Below, in pieces: positions 6,560-14,376 of a stretch of 14,981 bases of DNA. This DNA comes from an uncultured Chitinophagaceae bacterium (GTDB lineage Bacteria; Bacteroidota; Bacteroidia; Chitinophagales; Chitinophagaceae). Position 1 is the first letter of the stretch; every line of letters begins with the position of its first letter. A model generated the notes under the pieces. It made no database searches, was not told the DNA's origin, and saw nothing but the letters and a program-made list of their open reading frames with translations. A program made the position numbers and the translations under genes. The stretch lies in the NCBI GenBank assembly GCA_934502905.1, contig CAKSVK010000087.1, positions 1 through 14,981 on the forward strand. Direction: 5' to 3'.

Positions 6560-6670
6560 TCAGGCCTCCTTCTTTTTAGGAGCAGCCTTTCTGGGTTTTG
6601 CCGGACGGCTTTTTCCAAAAGAGCCCTGGGCAATTTTTCCTTTTTTTGTTTTTTTGTCACCTCTTCCCAT
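6560..6670 (-). CDS. 30S ribosomal protein bTHX
   Basis: A 36-aa, very basic protein that begins MGRGDKKTKKGKIAQGSFGK and ends in a Lys/Arg/Ala-rich tail (KKKEA, then TGA). This is the characteristic sequence of bTHX, the small peptide that stabilises the head of the 30S subunit in Thermus and is conserved across Bacteroidota. Length and the GDKKT..GKI..GS.GKSRP pattern agree with the family. It is easily missed because of its size. The ATG at 6670 lies in an AT-rich leader. It is downstream of the HU gene on the same strand, but a strong terminator lies between them, so it is either transcribed by read-through or from a promoter within the 30-nt leader. Its own terminator follows the stop codon. 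Confidence 0.92.
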   Translation of the reverse strand: MGRGDKKTKKGKIAQGSFGKSRPAKPRKAAPKKKEA

Positions 6671-6701
6671 AATTACATTTTAAATAACTAAACAAATTGA
6701 A

Positions 6702-6736
6702 ATAAAAAAGCAAGATACAAAAATTGTATCCTGCTT
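6702..6736 (-). terminator. Rho-independent terminator after the HU gene
   Basis: Read on the minus strand, AAGCAGGATACAA pairs with TTGTATCTTGCTT across a 3-nt loop: a 13-bp stem with one G-U pair, followed by a run of T. The odd pair is G-U on the minus-strand RNA but A-C on the plus-strand RNA, which supports function for the minus-strand HU transcript. It starts about 20 nt after the HU stop codon. Confidence 0.85.
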
Positions 6737-6757
6737 AAAAATGTTCCTGTGTACTGA

Positions 6758-7027
6758 TTATAATTTAGCAGACAGTTCTTTACCGGCTTTAAAGCGTGCC
6801 ACTTTTTTGGCTTTGATTTTAATAACCGCACCAGTTTGAGGATTGCGGCCATTACGGGCAGCACGTTTAGAAACTGAAAAAGTACCGAAACCAACCAGGG
6901 TTACTTTTCCACCACCTTTCAGTGTTTTAGTAACAGCCTCGATAAAAGAATCAAGTGCTTCGTTAGCCTGAGTTTTAGTTATACCGGCATCATCTGCAAT
7001 CTTAGAGATTAATTCAGCTTTGTTCAT
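6758..7027 (-). CDS. hup: HU-family nucleoid DNA-binding protein
   Basis: 89 aa, the standard HU length. It begins [16 protein letters not shown] and carries the family core [15 protein letters not shown] at residues 38-52. The DNA-wrapping beta arm [14 protein letters not shown] follows, with the intercalating proline at 63. The protein forms a dimer that bends and compacts DNA without strong sequence preference. The gene is a self-contained unit, with a near-consensus Bacteroidota promoter at 7060-7090, a leader of about 25-30 nt, and a strong intrinsic terminator about 20 nt after the stop. IHF-type function cannot be excluded from sequence alone, but the sequence is a typical HU. Confidence 0.96.
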   Translation of the reverse strand: MNKAELISKIADDAGITKTQANEALDSFIEAVTKTLKGGGKVTLVGFGTFSVSKRAARNGRNPQTGAVIKIKAKKVARFKAGKELSAKL

Positions 7028-7059
7028 AATAGAGCTTTTTTAAAATTTAATTTGGTGAA

Positions 7060-7090
7060 CAAATATAGATGCTTTTTACATCCAACAAAA
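7060..7090 (-). promoter_or_regulatory. Bacteroidota sigma-A-type promoter for the HU gene
   Basis: On the minus strand a -33 element TTTTG (7086-7090) and a -7 element TATATTTG (7060-7067) are separated by 18 nt. The -7 box matches TAnnTTTG exactly, and the spacing is standard for this phylum. Transcription would start near 7053-7056, leaving a short AT-rich leader before the ATG at 7027. It is the best promoter in the window. Confidence 0.8.
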
Positions 7091-7320
7091 TTTTTCCATT
7101 TCTTTTTCAACAGGCTGTGAGCGGATATAACCCGCTTGGAGTAAGGCTTGCAGGATATGACAGGAAGGAAACATTTTGCTGAAGCAAGACTTTATCCGGC
7201 TGTAACCCAATACAGTAAAGGGTTTTAGCGATTGTCCCCTGAAATGCTTACCTGTAAAGGATTTGAAGGAATTTACAATAAAAAATCATTCCTGCAACCT
7301 TTATTATTTGTTATCCACAT

Positions 7321-7626
7321 TTAGTTAACAAGCTGCATAGCCGTGCTGAAATGTACGGATACCCCGCGCCAGCGCTGATCTGCATCCCGTACCAGGCCGG
7401 GGTTGATCTCAAGTAAAAATGCGTCGTAACTTTCCTGTTTGTTAAAGAAGAGCTGTATCGTATAGGTGGGTCCCTCCGTTTCATCCTGGTCCAGCAGGTG
7501 GAAGATCCTGCAGTCTTCACATAAGCCCGTGGCCAGTAGTTTAGGGAAACATGTTTCCTGCTGCCAACGGATCCATTCCTCGCTGGCTACCCATAAAACT
7601 TTAGTAGTAATATTATGAACGATCAT
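7321..7626 (-). CDS. DUF4286 family protein
   Basis: 101 aa, matching the size and pattern of the DUF4286 family of Bacteroidota. The N-terminus MIVHNITTKV is followed by W..W (EEWIRWQ), then FPKLLATGLCEDCRIFHLL, TYTIQLFFNKQESYDAFL and a C-terminal FSTAMQL. These look like small alpha/beta, dimeric-barrel-like proteins. No activity is known. There is no signal peptide or membrane segment. The ATG at 7626 lies 14 nt inside the end of the DUF3999 frame, so it is the third gene of the DUF2339-DUF3999-DUF4286 operon and would depend on the same transcript. I see no convincing terminator in the 230 bp between its end and the HU promoter. Confidence 0.85.
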   Translation of the reverse strand: MIVHNITTKVLWVASEEWIRWQQETCFPKLLATGLCEDCRIFHLLDQDETEGPTYTIQLFFNKQESYDAFLLEINPGLVRDADQRWRGVSVHFSTAMQLVN

Positions 7627-8860
7627 TTCTGTTTTTAGCGATATTCTGTAATAGCCGGCTGCTCAGCAGCAGCAGCAATGCCAGCGCAATAATAATAAAT
7701 ATCCAGAGCCACTTTGTGTCCATTTTTTCTCCTGCATCTCCTTTTTTCTCCATGTTGCTGGGTTGCAATACACCCGGGTTGATTACTTCGTCGACCAGTG
7801 TTATTTTATCTGAAAAAAATGCCAGGTCATATACCGGGGCAATTGCTTTTTCATTTCCGGTTTCTATAAAATATAACCTGCCTGCTGCCAGATCGGCAAT
7901 GGCATATTGTTGCAGTTGCCATGCCTCAACATGGTGGATCGTTAATGGCGCATCATCATTGTTCTCTATTACGATCCGTATCTCCTTCTTTTTTCTTCCC
8001 GGTAACAGCAGACTGTCCATTTCGGGGGTGAGTGATATTTGATCCAGTAGTTTTCCTTCTGTGTCGTGAAGGCTGGTCTTCCGTTTATACAGGCTGGCGC
8101 CGGATACGTTTAACCTTAACTTGCTAAGGGGGTAAGGCTCCGGAAAGGAAAGCGTGATATAACTTTTCCTGTCGGCGCTGTCTTTCTGAGTGATGACGGG
8201 GGCAGGCAGCGTCTCATACTTTCCCTGGATAAACCTGTTCAGCACGATACCTGCATTCGTGATATTAAGTGGCGGAAGTCCCCTGTTGAAGATGGATACT
8301 TTAAGGTAGCGATAGTTGTTTGAGGGAAGTGATATAAGCTGATGGTATTCCTCCCTGCCTGTGCTGACGTTGTTGCCCAGGACAATGTTATCGATCATTG
8401 CATACCAGTTGCTGTTGTCATTACTGCCGCTTATCCTTGCCTGGCGAAAGGCGTTGGCATTTTGTATGACCAGTGCCAGGCTGTATTCTTCGCCGTAGCT
8501 GTTAGCAGGTATAGCTTCCAGCACCAACTCCGACAGGCTGTCGTTTTTTATATCAGCAATCACCGGAAATGACCTGATCTCCCTTCCGTCAAATGTGGGA
8601 TCTTACCGTTTCAGGATATAAGGCACCTGCTTCCCGTCTTCAGACAGGATCCTGAAGTCAGACAGGTCTGCATTGCTTTTCCCTGTTATATCCGGCGTGA
8701 TCATTATCCGGTGATATCCCGCCTGCCGGATGTCTCCCAGGGCTCCCCTGTAGGAAGATTGCGCATGACCGGGAAGCGCCAGGCCATGAGCTAACATCAG
8801 CAGCAAAAAATTCCGCAGCATGCCGTTAAGAAAACTGATCTTCTTTTTCCTTCTTTCCAT
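7613..8860 (-). pseudogene. DUF3999 family envelope protein interrupted by an in-frame TAA
   Basis: One gene in one frame, broken by a stop. The first part (8860-8603) has a signal peptide (RNFLLLMLAHGLALPGHAQ) and the conserved DUF3999 opening (GYHRIMITPDI, DLSDFRILSEDGKQVPYIL). It ends at TAA (8603-8605). The same frame continues without a shift (DPTFDGREIRSFPVIADIKN...) through the beta-rich domain to a C-terminal membrane helix (WLWIFIIIALALLLLLSS) and stops at 7613. Repaired, it would have about 415 codons, normal for the family. This suggests a single nonsense substitution. The start could be 8860, or more naturally 8821, 4 nt after the DUF2339 stop. The downstream part could in theory start at GTG 8563, but it would then lack a signal peptide. 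A sequencing error or stop-codon read-through are the alternatives. DUF3999 proteins have no known activity. Confidence 0.82.
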
Positions 8861-11228
8861 CTTCTATAATTATTTTCTTCAAGCGTTGATACATAAACGA
8901 AACAACCAGCAATAATACACCCAGGCTGAAGAACGCCGCAATTTTTCCGGCAATGGGGATGTTCCGGATATCGAAAAGAAAAAGCTTTAAAAGCGTTATA
9001 CCGAATAAGACGAGCGATATAATGCGCAGCGCCCGGAACTTTTTCTGCATACCCAGCCACATGAGTGCGAAGGAGGAAATACCCCACACTATTGGCAGTC
9101 CTGTTTTTATATACACACGCTGGATATCTTCTACCGGATTATCTGCCCGGTAGAATAATGTGTTACATAACAGGCTGCCCTCAAGGCTGATAAAAACAAT
9201 ACAGATAAAGCTGATCACCCAGGCGGTTATGGTATAATTTTTCAGGCCTGCCCTACCTGAAGCTATAAATCTTATCAGCTGCAATATCAAAATGACAAAC
9301 AAAATAGCTGTGAGCCAATGTGCAGTAAAATGAGCGGGCGATAAAGCACCTTCCAGTGTCTGGTATTGTACATAGTAGGCATTGACCACGAACAGCAGGT
9401 ATACCAGGATGCCTGCTGCATACAGCATAATATTGTATATCGGCGTCCTGAATGCCTGCAGCCGGGTCATTATTATTCCTGCAATTACAACAAAAGCCAG
9501 GGTATAAAGCGTCCAGTAAAGAATTGACAAACCGGTGCCGGGGTAACGACTGTTGAACTGATAGACAACCTCCAGCGCACCGCTCAGGTATAACAGCGCG
9601 CAGCCGGTGATCGTGTAAAACAGCCGGGTAGGCAATATGGCATAGATGCCACCCCTATTGTCTGATGGTTGGAACAGCTTCCATAGCACCCCGCAACAAA
9701 GGGAAGCATAGATTGTAGTGATGAATCCTTTATTGAAGATAATGGGGATGTGTGCCTTACTCAGTGCACCCGTGAAATGATAGCTGCCATACACATTCAT
9801 CCAGTCCATCACAAGGCTCAGCAGCATGGCGATGGTGATCGCTCCAGAGGTCAGGCGCATTAAGCGGATGCCGGACTTTTTATATAACCAGTATAGAAGG
9901 ACTGCTTCGGATGCCCAGAACAAGGTGATGTTGTTGCCTTTTAATTGTATGGGCGCTGTAAGAGATATGAACGTCAGGGTAATGCCGATCAGCAGGTATA
10001 AGATGTTACTATCCACCTTCTTATTCCTGTAGAGCATGTAGGACAGCAGCATATTGAACAGTCCCATACCTATGCTGAACAATCCACGGTAATGGGATGC
10101 ACCTGCCTCTGTCAGCAGGTAGAGCCCGCCAGAGAAATACAGACAGGTATTCGCCAGGAGAATACCAAAGTCGGATGTTATGAATTGTTTGTTTTCTTTT
10201 ATGTTATGTGCCAGGTTGATCACTAAAAACAAAAGATAGAAAACGGTTGCAAAAATGAAGCCATTGCGATATACGGTGATATCAGCATAATCCCGGAGAA
10301 TAAGCCAGATAGCATATATGATGACGGTAAAAATGAATGCCAGCAGGTTGAGCAGCCGCCATGATTTTTTATAGGCGATCGCCAGCAAGCCGGTATTAAG
10401 GATGATCAGGTAAATAAACAATGAAATGTAGCTGCCGCTTCCACTACTGGCCATGAAAGGTGTGGCAAAGCCGCCGATCAGGGAAATGATCGCCAGCTCC
10501 TGCCTGTCGTACAGGAGTGATAACAATACGGCAAATGCCGTAATGACCACCATGATCATAAAGGCAGCTATCTGCGGGAACAGGTGGTATTCATGGTAGG
10601 CCAATGTAATGGTAAAGTAAAACACCGCGAGCCCTCCGCCTACCAGTACTGAGCTGAAAGCCGTGTAATTTTTCTGCAGCTTATGAGCCAGCGCAACCAG
10701 TATAGCGCCACAGGTGATGCCGATAGCTACCCTGCCGATAGTGCCTATCCATTCATTGTCAATGGCATATTTTACAAAGAACCCAACCGCCAGCACCAGG
10801 ATGGCGATACCGATCTTACTGACGAGGTTTTCCCCAATAAATTTTTCGAGGTCAGGATTTCTTTCAAAAAAGCCTGGTTTTTTCGGGGGAGGGGGAGCTG
10901 TTTCTTTTTGGAAAACAGGTGTTTCCATTATTTCATCTTCCGCTGATATAATGAACATTGTTTCTTCCAGCGGTTTTGTGTATACCGGTTCAGGCACTAC
11001 AGGTTCAGTACCGGGTTTCACTTCAGGCGTCACTGCTGTTTCTGTAACAGGTGGGATCACGGGGGATGATGCTTTCTCCTCTGCCTGAGGTAAGGACAGG
11101 CGGGTAACCTCTTCCCTTAACGCCTGCAGCTCTTTGCGGAGCTTTTCGGAATCCCTGCTATAACTTTTCCGTTGTTGTGTGATCAGCACAAGGATGATGA
11201 TAAAGAGCAGTACTATGAATAGTTCCAT
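8826..11228 (-). CDS. DUF2339 multi-pass membrane protein
   Basis: 800 aa from the ATG at 11228. It begins with a membrane helix (MELFIVLLFIIILVLITQ), then a short coiled coil (about residues 20-45, SEKLRKELQALREEVTRL), then a Pro/Thr/Glu-rich linker to about residue 120. The family signature ENLVSKIGIAILVLAVGFFVKY follows, and then some twenty or more hydrophobic helices to a short charged tail. This layout is that of DUF2339 proteins, inner-membrane proteins of unknown function. In-frame ATGs at 11285 and 11345 would put extra residues ahead of the first helix. A near-consensus -7 box (TATCTTTA, 11251-11258) also favours 11228. The DUF3999 gene overlaps or directly follows its end, and this pairing recurs in my memory of other genomes. 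It is divergent from the TRIC-family gene. Confidence 0.88.
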   Translation of the reverse strand: MELFIVLLFIIILVLITQQRKSYSRDSEKLRKELQALREEVTRLSLPQAEEKASSPVIPPVTETAVTPEVKPGTEPVVPEPVYTKPLEETMFIISAEDEIMETPVFQKETAPPPPKKPGFFERNPDLEKFIGENLVSKIGIAILVLAVGFFVKYAIDNEWIGTIGRVAIGITCGAILVALAHKLQKNYTAFSSVLVGGGLAVFYFTITLAYHEYHLFPQIAAFMIMVVITAFAVLLSLLYDRQELAIISLIGGFATPFMASSGSGSYISLFIYLIILNTGLLAIAYKKSWRLLNLLAFIFTVIIYAIWLILRDYADITVYRNGFIFATVFYLLFLVINLAHNIKENKQFITSDFGILLANTCLYFSGGLYLLTEAGASHYRGLFSIGMGLFNMLLSYMLYRNKKVDSNILYLLIGITLTFISLTAPIQLKGNNITLFWASEAVLLYWLYKKSGIRLMRLTSGAITIAMLLSLVMDWMNVYGSYHFTGALSKAHIPIIFNKGFITTIYASLCCGVLWKLFQPSDNRGGIYAILPTRLFYTITGCALLYLSGALEVVYQFNSRYPGTGLSILYWTLYTLAFVVIAGIIMTRLQAFRTPIYNIMLYAAGILVYLLFVVNAYYVQYQTLEGALSPAHFTAHWLTAILFVILILQLIRFIASGRAGLKNYTITAWVISFICIVFISLEGSLLCNTLFYRADNPVEDIQRVYIKTGLPIVWGISSFALMWLGMQKKFRALRIISLVLFGITLLKLFLFDIRNIPIAGKIAAFFSLGVLLLVVSFMYQRLKKIIIEDGKKEKEDQFS

Positions 11229-11372
11229 TAATCGGGGTTTTCTGACGACATAAAGATAATGAGCAATACTATTATAAGCTTTCATTATCCGGTGCCGGAG
11301 TTTCAACGATAAAACTATATGCTTATTGCCTGTTCGGGGGATCAACTGCTTTCGGAACCGTTTCTCTTTTCC

Positions 11373-11380
11373 TAAGTTTG
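11373..11380 (+). promoter_or_regulatory. Candidate -7 promoter box for the TRIC-family gene
   Basis: TAAGTTTG matches TAnnTTTG exactly and lies 22 nt before the ATG at 11403, giving a leader of roughly 15 nt. No clear -33 TTTG is seen; only a TTTC at 11350-11353 lies at a suitable distance. Confidence 0.48.
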
Positions 11381-11402
11381 TGAAATAATTTAGCTGTTAG
11401 AT

Positions 11403-12041
11403 ATGAAGGCTGACATTCTTCACCTGATTGATATTGCCGGGATCGTTGCTTTCAGCATATCCGGCGCCTTTGCCGGCATGCAAAAGCGGCTTGATCTGTT
11501 TGGTATTTTTATTATAGCATTTATTACGGCAATGGGTGGTGGCACCCTGCGGGACGTGTTGATAGGTGATCTGCCGGTAAGCTGGATGAAGGACACTTCC
11601 TATGCAGTTATCATTTTCATAAGTGCACTGGCGGCTGTTCTTTTCAACAGCACCATTCGTAACTATCAAAAATTGCTGTTGATATTCGATGCCATAGGAC
11701 TTAGCTTTTTCACACTGTCCGGTATCCAAAAGGGAGTGGATTTTGGTTTCCAGCCCGGTGTTTGTATTGCGTTAGGCACTTTTACGGCTTGTTTCGGCGG
11801 GGTGATCAGGGATATATCCTTAAACAACATACCATTGATCTTTCAGCAAAAAGAAATTTATGCCACTACCTGTATTATTGGCGGCATCGTCTATTTTCTT
11901 CTCTTAAAGCTGCAGGTATCTTTCATGCCGGCGGATATTATATGCGTGGTGATCATTTTTCTAACAAGGATGCTGGCTGTACGGTATAAGCTGCGCCTGC
12001 CTGTGCTGTATAAAAAATCCAAAAGCGGTGACGGAGAGTAG
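11403..12041 (+). CDS. TRIC/UPF0126 family membrane channel protein
   Basis: 212 aa made of two similar three-helix halves. Each half carries a glycine-rich bend followed by Arg-Asp: GGGTLRD at residues 45-51 and FGGVIRD at 131-137. This internal repeat and the seven-helix layout are diagnostic of the UPF0126 family, bacterial homologues of trimeric intracellular cation channels (known as YicG in E. coli). Structures of prokaryotic members show trimers that conduct monovalent cations; some relatives have been linked to glycine uptake. It sits in the inner membrane. The C-terminal tail is short and basic. The ATG at 11403 follows an exact TAnnTTTG box. The gene converges on the GMC oxidoreductase with only 12 bp between the stops and no visible terminator. 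Confidence 0.93.
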   Translation: MKADILHLIDIAGIVAFSISGAFAGMQKRLDLFGIFIIAFITAMGGGTLRDVLIGDLPVSWMKDTSYAVIIFISALAAVLFNSTIRNYQKLLLIFDAIGLSFFTLSGIQKGVDFGFQPGVCIALGTFTACFGGVIRDISLNNIPLIFQQKEIYATTCIIGGIVYFLLLKLQVSFMPADIICVVIIFLTRMLAVRYKLRLPVLYKKSKSGDGE

Positions 12042-12053
12042 TAGTGTTACGGT

Positions 12054-13754
12054 CTAGATGTTTTGCTTCTTCAGCTCCCGTACCGCATAGTCGCAGGCCC
12101 TTGCTGTTAGTGCCATATACGTGATAGATGGATTTACGCAGGAACCGGAAGCCATGCATGAGCCATCCGTAATAAAGACATTGGGCACTTCGTGCATCTG
12201 GTTGAAAGCATTCAGTACCGAAGTTTTGGGGTCGCGCCCCATGCGGGCAATACCCATTTCATGGTTTGCATTTCCGGGAAATGAAATAGCGCCTGAAACC
12301 TTAACATGTTTGTAACCTGCTGCTTCCAGCATTTCCTGGCTGGTGACTTTAATATCCTCCACCATTTTGTGTTCATTCTCCTTAAACTCGCAATCGATAG
12401 ACATCATGGGACGTCCCCACGGATCTTTTTTATCTTTATCCAGTACCACCCGGTTCTCGCTATAAGGCAGGCATTCTCCGAAAGCATAAATCCCCATTTG
12501 CCAGCCGCCGGGCTCCGATAATGATTCTTTTAATGCAACACCCAGGGGGGCATTGCCGCCGGACCTGCCTCTCGCAGCGCCTCCACCATAATGATATCCG
12601 CGCAGAAAGTCGGGCGACGGGGTATGCACATTCCTGAACCTGGGTATATACACGCCGGTAGGTCTCCTGCCGTAATAATAGCTGTCGAGGAATCCTTCCA
12701 CCCGGGCGCTGGCGGAAATGCCTTTATGATGGTCCATAAGATTTCTGCCCACCTGTTCGCTACCGTTACCCAGTCCGTTCGGGAAGCGGGAAGAGGTGGA
12801 GTTGAGTAATATAAATGCCGTTCCTAAAGTGGCAGCATTCAGGAAAATTATTTTTGCATAAAACTCTTCCGTCTTTTTAGTATGGGTGTCAATGATCTCA
12901 ACACCGGCGGCCCGTTGCTTTTGTTCATCGTAGATAACCCTGTTCACGAGCGAATCGGGGCGTATGGTCAGGTTATTGGTTGCCAAAGCTACCGGTATAG
13001 CCCCGGAATTGGAGCTGTAGTATGCACCGTACGGGCATCCCCTGTGGCAGAGATTACGCGACTGGCATTGTCCGCGTCCTTCTTTTGCAACCGTGAGGTT
13101 AGCGGTGCGGCCGATGATGAGCTTCCTGTCGCGGAATGCAGCTTCCATTTTTTTCTTGAAATCCTTTTCCACGCAATTCATTTCAAACGGTGGTAGAAAT
13201 TTCCCGTCAGGAAGTTCGGGTATGCCTTCCCGGGAGCCGCTGATGCCGGCAAAGGTTTCTACATAGTCATACCAGGGGGCAATGTCTTTGTAGCGGATGG
13301 GCCAATCTACCCCATAACCATCCTTCCCGTTGGCTTCAAAGTCCAGGTCGCTCCATCGGTACGATTGCCGTGCCCACAGCAGGGAGCGTCCCCCCACAAC
13401 ATCTGCACGCACCCAGTCGTATCTTTTTATTTCCGTATACGGATTTTCTTTGTCGTTGATATAAAAATGCTTGTTGTCTTCTGCATAGGAATAATGCCTG
13501 CTTTGTACATAACACCTTTCTTTGTCTTCCACACTCAGGTTATTCCGGTGCTCAAACTCCCATATGTTTTTATGGGTAGTAGGGTAGTTGGGATGGGTTA
13601 ATTCCCTGCCCCGTTCCAGCAACAGCACTTTCAACCCCTTTTCACAAAGCTCTTTGGCTGCAAGGCTGCCGGAAATACCGGAACCTACTATAATGGCGTC
13701 ATATGTATTCTGCGGAACAGACCTTGTATTGAGATGAATGGAGTCACCTGGCAT
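12054..13754 (-). CDS. GMC family FAD-dependent oxidoreductase with a Cys cluster
   Basis: 566 aa. The FAD-binding Rossmann motif GSGISGSLAAKEL is at residues 24-36, with ERG ending the second strand. The C-terminal part has HEMGIARMG (His498) and CVNPSITYMALTARA (Asn541), the His/Asn pair that removes hydride or proton from the alcohol substrate. Together these place it near gluconate 2-dehydrogenase and FAD-glucose dehydrogenase catalytic subunits. C230-x5-C236-x3-C240 (CQSRNLCHRGCPYG) matches, as I recall it, the cysteine spacing that binds a [3Fe-4S] cluster in FAD-dependent glucose dehydrogenase alpha subunits. It likely oxidises a sugar or sugar acid and passes electrons to a partner rather than to O2. 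No signal peptide is evident; related proteins may be exported with a Tat-bearing small subunit, which is not encoded next to it here. Confidence 0.92.
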   Translation of the reverse strand: MPGDSIHLNTRSVPQNTYDAIIVGSGISGSLAAKELCEKGLKVLLLERGRELTHPNYPTTHKNIWEFEHRNNLSVEDKERCYVQSRHYSYAEDNKHFYINDKENPYTEIKRYDWVRADVVGGRSLLWARQSYRWSDLDFEANGKDGYGVDWPIRYKDIAPWYDYVETFAGISGSREGIPELPDGKFLPPFEMNCVEKDFKKKMEAAFRDRKLIIGRTANLTVAKEGRGQCQSRNLCHRGCPYGAYYSSNSGAIPVALATNNLTIRPDSLVNRVIYDEQKQRAAGVEIIDTHTKKTEEFYAKIIFLNAATLGTAFILLNSTSSRFPNGLGNGSEQVGRNLMDHHKGISASARVEGFLDSYYYGRRPTGVYIPRFRNVHTPSPDFLRGYHYGGGAARGRSGGNAPLGVALKESLSEPGGWQMGIYAFGECLPYSENRVVLDKDKKDPWGRPMMSIDCEFKENEHKMVEDIKVTSQEMLEAAGYKHVKVSGAISFPGNANHEMGIARMGRDPKTSVLNAFNQMHEVPNVFITDGSCMASGSCVNPSITYMALTARACDYAVRELKKQNI

Positions 13755-13863
13755 GGCTTACATCGTATTAGAAGTGAAGCATGCAATTTAAGATAAATCA
13801 GCAAAAATGAAACAGGGTATTTCGGAAGGAGGCAATCTCTTTCGAAAGATCATTTGCGCAGCG

Positions 13864-13933
13864 CGTTGGGACTGCTTCTCCCGTCACAGTATTCGTTCAA
13901 CCCACATCGTTCCGATAGCGGTATGCCCATGAC
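13864..13933 (+). repeat. Diverged repeat, copy A
   Basis: Aligns to 14270-14340 in the same orientation with about 50 matches over 71 columns and one 1-nt gap (hand count). Shared blocks include CGTTG, TGCTTCT, CGTTCA, ACATC, TTCC and the closing TGAC. The left flank (GCAATCTCTTTCGAAAGATC) has a short internal palindrome, TCTTTCGAAAGA, of 12 bp. Confidence 0.55.
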
Positions 13934-14269
13934 ATGCAGGATAAGTTGGAGATAATCAACAACCTGTAAAAAGCTGATCGTTCATAATATTTGGGGACTG
14001 GCTTCTATTTACCAGTTCAAACTCACAAGCCGTTAGAGTGCATCGCACCTGAATATTTGTAGTAATTATGGAATAATTAGTTTAATGAGCCGCAGAGCGG
14101 CGGAATATTAATTGGTTTGTGTAAACACCCGCCTGACTGAATATCGCCCGGGCGGGCGACGGGGAATGATTACCACAATTCCCGTCCCGCAAAATGAGGG
14201 GTTGATTAAGCTTTTGTACTACTGTACCTTCAGCTACAGACCCCTGGTACATCAACCCAGGACCTGTCT

Positions 14270-14340
14270 CGTTGCGATTGCTTCTTCCGCTATAATATTT
14301 CGTTCAGCTTACATCATTCCGGAAGCTGCGTAGCAGTGAC
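14270..14340 (+). repeat. Diverged repeat, copy B
   Basis: Second copy of the repeat at 13864-13933, same strand, 406 nt further on, about 70% identical by hand count. It lies just before the purB terminator. Nothing in either copy reads as a conserved protein, because one or both copies have stops in each comparable frame. Confidence 0.55.
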
Positions 14341-14349
14341 GACAGACAA

Positions 14350-14376
14350 GAAAAAGATCGTCTGTGCCGGCAGACG
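14350..14376 (-). terminator. Rho-independent terminator after purB
   Basis: On the minus strand CGTCTG and CAGACG form a perfect 6-bp stem around a 6-nt loop (CCGGCA), followed after three bases by CTTTTTC. It lies 9 nt beyond the purB stop codon and is oriented for that gene. Confidence 0.72.

Noticed and set aside
6466..6660. 64-aa minus-strand open frame
   Set aside because: Out-of-frame shadow of bTHX; it reads through the bTHX terminator and has no family resemblance, while the 36-aa frame is a clear bTHX.
8563..8563. GTG at 8563 as a true start of an independent 316-aa protein
   Set aside because: The sequence before it, back to the TAA, still reads as DUF3999, and a start here would leave a membrane-anchored protein without its export signal.
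10714..11088. 124-aa plus-strand open frame antisense to DUF2339
   Set aside because: Lies opposite the Pro/Thr-rich linker and first helices of DUF2339; its low-complexity Ser/Gly/Thr composition is the complement of that linker.
14112..14333. 73-aa open frame with a TTG start in the gene-free stretch
   Set aside because: Contains repeat copy B and two hairpins; the matching frame in copy A is stopped, and it resembles no family I know.
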